From CAYSBK01 sp964429265 (GTDB lineage: Bacteria > Planctomycetota > Phycisphaerae > Sedimentisphaerales > Anaerobacaceae): a stretch of DNA of 11,952 nt. The notes beneath the pieces are model-generated. The model saw nothing but the letters and a program-made list of their open reading frames with translations, was not told the DNA's origin and searched no databases. Below are positions 5,981-11,952 of the stretch, piece after piece (within the stretch, counting starts at the first letter, position 1; every line of letters starts with the position of its first letter). The stretch lies in assembly GCA_964429265.1 (NCBI GenBank), contig CAYSBK010000066.1, forward strand, positions 1-11,952, read 5' to 3'. Both the position numbers and the translations under genes were made by a program.

Positions 5981-7255
5981 GTGTGTACGCCTATGAAGAC
6001 CGTTGATAAAATTCGCAACACAAAGGTATCCGTTCAGGCCCCGCCGTCGAAGGCACACAGTCTCCGCGCTCTGGTAATCAGCTCGTTGGCCGCCGGCGAA
6101 AGCACCATTCGCCGGCCTCTGCTGGCACAGGACCAGCTCAACCTCATAGAATGCCTCAAGAACCTCGGCATCAAGGTATCGCGCCGGGACGACTGCCTGA
6201 TCGTACAGGGCAATGCCGGCAGGTATAGCCCGGTTGCCGAGCAGTTGAACGTCGGTGAATCCGGGGTGAGTATGAACTTTCTGCTTTCGGCGTGTTGCCT
6301 GTGCGAACGGCCGGTCATAATCACGGGAGCCGAGAGAATCACCCAGCGCCCGGTGGACGAGCTTGTGAAGGGGCTGCGGCAACTGGGCTGCAGGATTGAC
6401 TACCTCGGCCGCGAAGGTTTCCCGCCGGTCAGGGTTTACGGCGGCGGAATCCCCGGCGGCGAAGCTGTTATGAGCGGCAAGAAAACCTCGCAGTATTTCA
6501 GCTCTATGACGATCGCGGCGCCCTGTGCGGACGACGCCGTGACCATAACCTGCGTGGACGAAATGACTGAAAGGCCTTACCTTGACATAACCGTCGAGAT
6601 GATGTCGCTGTTCGGCGTGCAGGCAAACAACGAAAACTACCGCAAGATTACCGTTGCCAACGACGTAAAATACGCACCCGCCGACGTAACCATAGAAGGC
6701 GATTACAGCAGCGCGTCGTTTTTCTTTCTGGCGGCGGCCGTGTGCGGCTGCGAGGTGACCGTCGGCGGACTTAATCCAGAGACCAAACAGGGCGATAAAG
6801 AGTTTTTAACCCTGATTAGGAAAATGGGCTGTGTAGTAGAACAATTGCAAGATGCTGTTCGCGTCCGGGGAGGTCCCCTCAAGGCCATTGAGCAGGATAT
6901 GGGCGATTTGCCCGACCTTGTGCCGCCTGCAGCGATTGCCGCGGCATTTGCGGCCGGCACCAGCAGATTCACGAACATAGCCCATCTTCGCCACAAGGAA
7001 TCGGACAGGCCAGCCGTTATCGCCTCGGAACTTGCCAAGATGGGTGTCGATGCACGTTGCCAGCAGGACTCGCTGACGATTCGCGGTGGAGCCGATATGC
7101 ACGGAGCGGATATCGATCCTCACAACGACCACCGAATCGCTATGAGCTTCGCGGTTGCAGGCCTGGCCACGGGAAACCAGCGGATTCATAACGAGATGTG
7201 CGTGGCGAAGTCCTTTCCCGATTTCTGGGAAAGGTTTGAAGTCTTCACGGCGTGA
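5981..7255 (+). CDS. aroA: 3-phosphoshikimate 1-carboxyvinyltransferase (EPSP synthase), divergent
   Basis: A 424-residue cytoplasmic enzyme of the EPSP synthase family, of normal length. The family role is transfer of the enolpyruvyl group of PEP to shikimate-3-phosphate, step six of the shikimate pathway. Conserved by eye against E. coli AroA: K24 and R29 (K22, R27), R123 of TQRP (R124), S170-Q171 (same numbers), Y200, D312 of DLPD (D313), K339/E340 and R343 of HKESDR (K340/E341, R344), H384-R385 of NDHR (H385-R386) and K410 of AKSFPD (K411). Unusual: A25 where E. coli has S23, GESGVSMN (92-99) instead of GNAGTAMR, E197 instead of S197, and H335 instead of N336. The PPSKAHSLRAL start is closer to archaeal-type PPSKSYTHRAL than to PGSKSISNRAL. 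aroC follows after 44 bases in the same direction. The family is certain; use of the canonical substrate is likely but unproven. Confidence 0.9.
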   Translation: MCTPMKTVDKIRNTKVSVQAPPSKAHSLRALVISSLAAGESTIRRPLLAQDQLNLIECLKNLGIKVSRRDDCLIVQGNAGRYSPVAEQLNVGESGVSMNFLLSACCLCERPVIITGAERITQRPVDELVKGLRQLGCRIDYLGREGFPPVRVYGGGIPGGEAVMSGKKTSQYFSSMTIAAPCADDAVTITCVDEMTERPYLDITVEMMSLFGVQANNENYRKITVANDVKYAPADVTIEGDYSSASFFFLAAAVCGCEVTVGGLNPETKQGDKEFLTLIRKMGCVVEQLQDAVRVRGGPLKAIEQDMGDLPDLVPPAAIAAAFAAGTSRFTNIAHLRHKESDRPAVIASELAKMGVDARCQQDSLTIRGGADMHGADIDPHNDHRIAMSFAVAGLATGNQRIHNEMCVAKSFPDFWERFEVFTA

Positions 7256-7299
7256 TTGTAAACTCTGCCGAGATGTTCCGTGAAAGGAGACGCTGAGAA

Positions 7300-8634
7300 A
7301 TGATTGGCTGTCACATAGGAAGGTTCTTTCAGGTAACGGTGGCCGGTGGTTCCTACCAGGAAGGTCTGACCGCAATAGTCCAGGGTCACCCGCCCGGTAT
7401 GTTGTTGACCGAGCAGGAGCTTTACGCTGACCTGCTGCTGCGAAAACCGGGCGCCGACGAGCTCAGCAGTCCGCGAAAAGAGCCGGACCTGCCCATTATC
7501 TACTCCGGCCTTAACGCGGCCGACACCGTCGAAGGCGCCGCCAACAAGAATCATACCAACGGTACGCCGCTTTCGATCCTGATTCCCAATCTCGACCGGC
7601 ATTTTATCCACATAAAGCAGTACCAGGATACCAACCGCACCCCCCGGCCGGGACACGCCTCGTATGCATCGTTCATAAAGTACGGGCCCGACGATGACGC
7701 AATAGGGGCGGGGATGTTCAGCGGGCGGTACACCTCGACCGTCGTGGCCGCCGGCTGCGTGGCAAAGAAGGTCCTCGAAAAATGCGGCATCAGGGTCTTC
7801 GCCTACGTCAGGGAACTGGCGTCGGTTCGCTGCGGAGACATCGACCACGACGCCGCCCTGCGGTACACAACCTCGTATAAGAAGATGAGGTGCGACCTGG
7901 ACCCCTTCTACCAGGAGATTTACGTCAAGGGCCGGATAACTATGGAGATGCGGTTCCTGGAGAAAATGAAGGTGCTGGCCCAGCTCGAGCAGGAAATCGA
8001 CGCGATCCGTAAGAAGGCGCCGAAGATAGACCCCGCCGAAGTCAGGGACAGGTACGCCGTGCACCATATCCTGAACTGTCCCGACGTCGATGCCGCCCAG
8101 GCAATGACCGATGCGTGCAACAGGATATCGGCGACCGGCGACTCGGCAGGCGGTGTTGTCGAGGTCGTGGCAACCGGCGTGCCGGCAGGCCTGGGTGAGC
8201 CGGTCTTTTACAAGCTCGACGCCGAACTCGGCAGGCTGCTCGGTATCGGAGCGGTCAAGGGCGTGGAGGTCGGTGCGGGCTTTGCCGTCAAGGATATGAC
8301 CGGCTCGCAGTCGAACGACCAGATGCGCAACGAAAACGGCAGGGTCGTCTTCGAATCCAACAATGCAGGCGGAATCACCGGAGGCCTGGCGACAGGCCAG
8401 CCAATAGTCGTAAGGCTTGCGGTCAAGCCCACCCCGACCATAGACAAGCCGCAAAGAACCATCGACAAGTACACGCTCGAAAACAAGCAACTCGCTGCCA
8501 TTACCAGGCGTGACCCGACAATCGTCGCCCGCATCTGGCCCGTGGCCGAGAACCTCACGGCAATCATTTTGCTGGACCACCTGCTGGCCCACTACGGCTA
8601 CCAAGCGATGAAGCAAAGACAATCGCAGGGTTGA
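7300..8634 (+). CDS. aroC: Chorismate synthase family protein, divergent and enlarged
   Basis: A 444-residue protein of the chorismate synthase family, which removes phosphate from EPSP to give chorismate using reduced FMN. E. coli AroC has 361 residues. Clear family blocks are RPGHASY (116-122, with the second catalytic His), GDSAGGVVEVVATGVPAGLG (280-299), AVKGVEVGAGF (318-328), SNNAGGITGG (353-362), KPTPTI (376-381) and RRDPTIVARIWPVAE (403-417). Differences are striking. The first signature GESHG reads GGSYQ (16-20), so the catalytic His is Tyr19. RRRPGTSR reads LRKPGADE. GGGRSSARET reads GAGMFSGRYT (136-145). About 45-60 extra residues, charged and partly helical, lie between roughly 180 and 278, and about 10 more near 73-88. 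The ATG at 7300 has AGGAG at 7285-7289, 10 bases upstream. It is probably co-transcribed with aroA. The family call is firm; canonical activity is open. Confidence 0.85.
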   Translation: MIGCHIGRFFQVTVAGGSYQEGLTAIVQGHPPGMLLTEQELYADLLLRKPGADELSSPRKEPDLPIIYSGLNAADTVEGAANKNHTNGTPLSILIPNLDRHFIHIKQYQDTNRTPRPGHASYASFIKYGPDDDAIGAGMFSGRYTSTVVAAGCVAKKVLEKCGIRVFAYVRELASVRCGDIDHDAALRYTTSYKKMRCDLDPFYQEIYVKGRITMEMRFLEKMKVLAQLEQEIDAIRKKAPKIDPAEVRDRYAVHHILNCPDVDAAQAMTDACNRISATGDSAGGVVEVVATGVPAGLGEPVFYKLDAELGRLLGIGAVKGVEVGAGFAVKDMTGSQSNDQMRNENGRVVFESNNAGGITGGLATGQPIVVRLAVKPTPTIDKPQRTIDKYTLENKQLAAITRRDPTIVARIWPVAENLTAIILLDHLLAHYGYQAMKQRQSQG

Positions 8635-8665
8635 AAAAAGGACGGCGGAGATAAATCCGCCGTCC
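8634..8665 (-). terminator. Rho-independent terminator of the beta-helix gene, overlapping the aroC stop
   Basis: A perfect 10-bp stem (GGACGGCGGA at 8640-8649 and TCCGCCGTCC at 8656-8665) with a 6-base loop. On the minus strand it is followed by six T (8639-8634), a textbook intrinsic terminator 44 bases past the TAA of the beta-helix gene. The A-run it reads as T begins with the last base of the aroC TGA. On the plus strand no T-tract follows the stem, though the hairpin may still help end the aroC message. Confidence 0.9.
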
Positions 8666-8709
8666 CTGCTCCGGTGCATATCTTGCGCATCTCGCTGCGA
8701 GGTTAATCG

Positions 8710-11700
8710 TTACGGAAACGATGGTGAAGCCACTTCAATCACCGACCAGTCGGTCTCATTGCCGAAGGCATCCCTGGCCTTGACCCTGAAGGCCGGTTCA
8801 TGGCCGCTCAGTCCTACCTTTACCCTGTAGACGTAAGGCGTACCCGCGAAGTAAATCCAGCCGTCGGTCTCCGGATACAGCGCATCACTGCTCCAGCCGC
8901 TGTCGGTGGTGCACTCGAAGAAGAACTCCCAGTAGCCGCTTTCGTCGGTGGTGTTCGGATCGGCACGCATCTCGACGTAGTAATCGAACGGCCCGCCGCC
9001 GCCATAGACCTCGTGAGGCCTGCCGTCGACACCGTTGGCGTCGAGCGAGTAGTCCCACCTCATAGGATTGGGCGTGGGCGGTGTAGTATCAGCAGGCGTC
9101 GGCGTGGTCACACAGACAACATCCGACCAGACCGTTTCGTTCTGCCGTGACGATTTGTCGCGAGCCATCACCCGGTAGCAGTACTCGGTCTCGGGCATCA
9201 GGTTGACGTCGGTATAGTTGGGCTCGTCCTGCCAGCCGCTGTCGTTGCAGTCGCCCGAATAGCAGTCGAAGTAGTACTCCACGCCGCTGTCGTCGTAGGC
9301 AACGCTGGCCTGCATCGTAATCGATGTAGGCGAATTGGGATTGATAACCTCAATGTGCGGGGCAGGTGCCGGCGGAGTTGTATCCTCGGCAGCGCCGGCG
9401 CAGGCCGTGGCGCACACGATGTCGGAATATTGCGTTACGTTGTTGACGTCGGCGCTGTCGCGCGTTCGCAGCTTGAAGCACAGCTCCACGCCGGCTGCAA
9501 GGCCGGTGACCTCGTAGTCGGGGCTGGTTTGCCAGCCGCTGTCATAATTGGAGTCGCTTACGCACTTGAAGTAGTACTCGACGGACCAGCCCCATGCGTC
9601 CTCAGCAGTTACCGCTGTCATCCTGATCGCACAGGGCGCTGTCTGCGGCGAGTAAGGTTCGACCAGCCATCGGCTCGGGTCGGGCACAGGTGGCGTGCGG
9701 TCGGCTTCCAGCCAGCAGCGGGCAAGGAACGCCAGGTCATTGGAGTCAACAAGCGAATCAGCGGTAAAGTCGGCACCACCACACCAGCCGTTACCCGCGA
9801 AACAGCCTTCATCAAGCCAGGCAATTGCAAACTTCGCGTAATCTTTGAAGTTTATCAGCCCGTCGAGCACCAGGTCACACACCCTGCACGGCTGTGCACC
9901 CTTGCTCACGGGATAGTGATAACCCATATCGACCTGTCCCTTGTCGGTCATCTCGTCGGTGCGGGTGGTGTAACCGCTCATCCCGGCAAAGCCGGCGTCC
10001 CTGCTGCCGGTGTCGACGCACGGGCTGTTCTGGGACTGCCCGGCGGCCGTCTGGCTGAGGTAATACGGTCCCAGCGGGCCCGTAACGAACAGCGGGTCCG
10101 TGGAGATGTTGCCCGCACCCCAGTCAAGCACGCAGTCGGTCTCGATCCTCAACTGGCCCCTGACGTCGCTGTAGGAAATCGCCAGTGTTGCAGGCCACGG
10201 GTCGCCGAACTCAAACCCGGTGCCGACGGCAATCTCGTCGCCGTCAACGGCAAAGTTGTCCCAGAAGATGCTGTCCGTAACGGTCACGAAACTGTTGTAG
10301 CCGGCGTAAAGTCCGCCGCCGAAGCCGGTATGGCCGGCCTGGCCGAACAGACCCGGCGCGGCGTTGCCGACAAACGTGCAGTTTGCGATGTAGGGTCTTG
10401 TGTACCAGTTCGCCGACAGCCCGCCGCCGTCTCTACCTGCCAGGTTGTTGGCGATCAGGCAATTGATGATGGCAGGTGAATTGGGGTCCTTTACGATGTA
10501 AAGCCCGCCACCGGAAGTAGTCGTGGCATTGTCGGCGATAACGCAGTCGGTTATCAGCGCCGGCGTGCCCCAGCAGTACATACCGCCGCCCTGGCCGACA
10601 ACGGAGTTGTTCGGGTCGTTCGGGTCGTTGGAGTCGGGTCTCAGCGGCGCAAGGTTGAACCGTATTGAGCTGCGGCTGACCGTGACCTGGTCCGACTCGA
10701 AGATGAACAGCCCGCCGCCGCGCCGGCCGCTGTTGCGGTGGATGTTGCAATCATCGATAACCAGGTCGTTGACCTCGGTTACGTAGATGCCGCCGCCGTC
10801 CTGGTTGGCGTCGTTGCGCTGCAGGACCGTGCCTGCTATCGTGGCGGCGCTGTTGGGATCAACGTATATACCCGCACCGTAGATTGCGGTGTTGTCGGCG
10901 ATGTTGCAATCGTTGATATCCGAAGCCGCAGCGACCCTATGGTAGTATATGCCGCCACCCAGCACTGCACTGCTGGCAGTAAGGTTGCAGTGCTCGAACA
11001 CTGCCGCGCTGTTGCTGTCGCAGTAAGCGGCACCGCCGCGCTGGGCATCGCAGTCCGTAACCGTGCAGTTTATGAAGGTCGGGCCGGCGCCGGCGCCGAC
11101 GTAGATACCGCCACCGTAGCCCGGGCCGTTGACGTCGCCAATGGCGGTGCAGCCGCTGATTACCATATTCCTTATAGTGGGACTCGAGTAAGAATCCACG
11201 TAGATGCCACCGCCGCTATCGCCTGTAACGCTGCCGTTGACGACAGTGAAGCCGTCGATAAGCGTATCGGGCCCTTCGCCGCTGTTGAAGACAAAGGCCC
11301 TGCCTGTTCCGTTGCAGTCGATGATGGTAGCGGCCACGATGTTGGGGTCGTCGGGGTTGGTGCTTGTCAAGGTAATGGCCTTGCCGGCGAGGTTGATGTT
11401 GCCGTTGTACCGGCCGGCGGCGATAACGAGCGTGTCGCCGTCGCGGGCCGCGGCGACGGCATCCCGCACGGCATTGGCATCGCCGGAAACATCGACAATC
11501 TGCGGCTGCTCGAAACGCACCGTCACAATCTTGTCAGAATCAATCGTGACATAGTTGGTCAACTCGAGGGAGCTGTCGTCGTCGGTGCCGTCCCAGCTTC
11601 TGAGCCTGTAGCCGTCGCACGGGTCGGCCGTCAGTTCAACCACCGTTCTGTCATAGTATCGCAGCACATTCGGGTCCAGGGAGGCCGGCGAAAGAGCAAC

Positions 11701-11952
11701 CGTACCGTGACCACCCGGCACAAGCACCGCCAGCCTGTAAACCGGCGCCTGCTCGAACTGGACCGCAACTACCTTGTCGTCGCTCATTGTGACGATGTTG
11801 TTCGGCTCGACGGACTGGTCGTCGTCGGTGCCTGTCCACCTTGCGACCTGGTAACCCTCGTCGGGATGGGCGATCAATTCAACGATCCGCCCTCGCGGAT
11901 ACAGCCGGCCGGCCGGCTCGACGTAACCGTGAGCCTCGCTCGGATCGAGTTC
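8710..11952 (-). CDS. Large secreted beta-helix protein with InlB-like repeats, dockerin-like pair and Fn3-like modules (5' truncated)
   Basis: At least 1080 residues; the frame is open to the right edge, so the signal peptide and start are outside. From the N-terminal side there are two divergent InlB B-type repeats (about 11952-11505; GYQVARWTGTDDD and GYRLRSWDGTDDD are equivalent positions). A right-handed beta-helix follows, with 11 recognisable coils (about 11225-10265) of the pattern GGG(I/L)Y, then P-I-x-NC, then N-x-A, each 24-30 residues. Next come two dockerin/EF-hand-like loops (DLVLDGLINFKD, about 9845-9880; DFTADSLVDSND, about 9742-9777) and three Fn3-like modules, each opening near TPP-P (about 9699-9405, 9390-9100, 9090-8715). 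It ends in SPSFP with no membrane anchor or sorting signal. Known homologous architectures are exported surface or polysaccharide-associated proteins; no catalytic site is evident, so I assign no enzyme activity. Cysteines are frequent, suggesting an extracytoplasmic protein. Confidence 0.9.
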   Translation of the reverse strand, partial: ELDPSEAHGYVEPAGRLYPRGRIVELIAHPDEGYQVARWTGTDDDQSVEPNNIVTMSDDKVVAVQFEQAPVYRLAVLVPGGHGTVALSPASLDPNVLRYYDRTVVELTADPCDGYRLRSWDGTDDDSSLELTNYVTIDSDKIVTVRFEQPQIVDVSGDANAVRDAVAAARDGDTLVIAAGRYNGNINLAGKAITLTSTNPDDPNIVAATIIDCNGTGRAFVFNSGEGPDTLIDGFTVVNGSVTGDSGGGIYVDSYSSPTIRNMVISGCTAIGDVNGPGYGGGIYVGAGAGPTFINCTVTDCDAQRGGAAYCDSNSAAVFEHCNLTASSAVLGGGIYYHRVAAASDINDCNIADNTAIYGAGIYVDPNSAATIAGTVLQRNDANQDGGGIYVTEVNDLVIDDCNIHRNSGRRGGGLFIFESDQVTVSRSSIRFNLAPLRPDSNDPNDPNNSVVGQGGGMYCWGTPALITDCVIADNATTTSGGGLYIVKDPNSPAIINCLIANNLAGRDGGGLSANWYTRPYIANCTFVGNAAPGLFGQAGHTGFGGGLYAGYNSFVTVTDSIFWDNFAVDGDEIAVGTGFEFGDPWPATLAISYSDVRGQLRIETDCVLDWGAGNISTDPLFVTGPLGPYYLSQTAAGQSQNSPCVDTGSRDAGFAGMSGYTTRTDEMTDKGQVDMGYHYPVSKGAQPCRVCDLVLDGLINFKDYAKFAIAWLDEGCFAGNGWCGGADFTADSLVDSNDLAFLARCWLEADRTPPVPDPSRWLVEPYSPQTAPCAIRMTAVTAEDAWGWSVEYYFKCVSDSNYDSGWQTSPDYEVTGLAAGVELCFKLRTRDSADVNNVTQYSDIVCATACAGAAEDTTPPAPAPHIEVINPNSPTSITMQASVAYDDSGVEYYFDCYSGDCNDSGWQDEPNYTDVNLMPETEYCYRVMARDKSSRQNETVWSDVVCVTTPTPADTTPPTPNPMRWDYSLDANGVDGRPHEVYGGGGPFDYYVEMRADPNTTDESGYWEFFFECTTDSGWSSDALYPETDGWIYFAGTPYVYRVKVGLSGHEPAFRVKARDAFGNETDWSVIEVASPSFP

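Noticed and set aside
7186..8679. A 497-codon minus-strand frame opposite aroC and the aroA end
   Set aside because: It mirrors the codon structure of aroC, contains no domain signature, and conflicts with the clear chorismate synthase family blocks on the other strand.
9355..10479. A 374-codon plus-strand frame opposite the beta-helix gene
   Set aside because: Antisense shadow; the minus strand carries regular GGGIY coils, dockerin-like loops and Fn3-like repeats.
10265..11225. Repeated GC-rich motifs suggesting a CRISPR or satellite array
   Set aside because: The spacing and sequence are irregular, and the repeats translate into degenerate beta-helix coils in one frame.
11903..11918. Perfect 16-bp palindrome of alternating GGCC units
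   Set aside because: It lies inside the beta-helix coding frame and is explained by Pro-Ala-Gly-Arg codons in GC-rich DNA.

Overview
The window looks like a chromosomal piece of an uncultured, GC-rich planctomycete, probably of the Phycisphaerae/Sedimentisphaerales type. That placement is an inference from three things seen here. One is a secreted beta-helix protein with a dockerin-like segment and InlB-type repeats. Another is a membrane-tethered helix-turn-helix protein with a long acidic linker, of a kind I associate with planctomycetes. The third is the family style of the housekeeping genes. No 16S or other taxonomic marker is present. There are no rRNAs, tRNAs, CRISPR arrays, transposases or phage genes.

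Layout. Positions 1-806 (+) hold the C-terminal two thirds of the ClpX unfoldase, cut by the left edge. It converges on a minus-strand cluster read from right to left: rarA (3960-2587), a 5-formyltetrahydrofolate cyclo-ligase (2586-1999) and a membrane-anchored LysM-YkuD L,D-transpeptidase (1983-886). The three genes are packed with gaps of 0 and 15 bases and look like one operon. A strong promoter lies so close to the rarA ATG that the message should be almost leaderless. Upstream on the same strand is a 405-residue protein with an N-terminal excisionase/MerR-like helix-turn-helix, a very long acidic Pro/Gln/Glu linker, two transmembrane helices and a lysine-rich tail (5341-4124), with its own promoter candidate. 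A 639-base non-coding stretch (5342-5980) then separates divergent transcription units. It contains an 83-bp imperfect palindrome with perfect 11-bp arms.

On the plus strand, aroA (5981-7255) and aroC (7300-8634) form a two-gene unit for the last two shikimate-pathway steps, S3P to EPSP to chorismate. Both proteins are clearly members of their families, but both differ from the E. coli enzymes at positions in or near the active site, and AroC carries a large insertion. This pair is the most interesting signal in the window. It may be a divergent true chorismate branch or a pair that has moved to a related substrate. aroC converges on a large minus-strand gene (11952 to 8710, cut by the right edge). 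That gene encodes a secreted, calcium-binding-type protein with InlB-like repeats, an 11-coil right-handed beta-helix, a dockerin-like pair and three Fn3-like modules. A perfect 10-bp hairpin with a T-tract terminates this gene and overlaps the aroC stop codon.

How the parts fit: most of the window is housekeeping (protein quality control, replication-fork rescue, folate salvage, cell-wall cross-linking, aromatic biosynthesis), with one accessory surface or exported protein at the right edge. I see no defence or mobile system.
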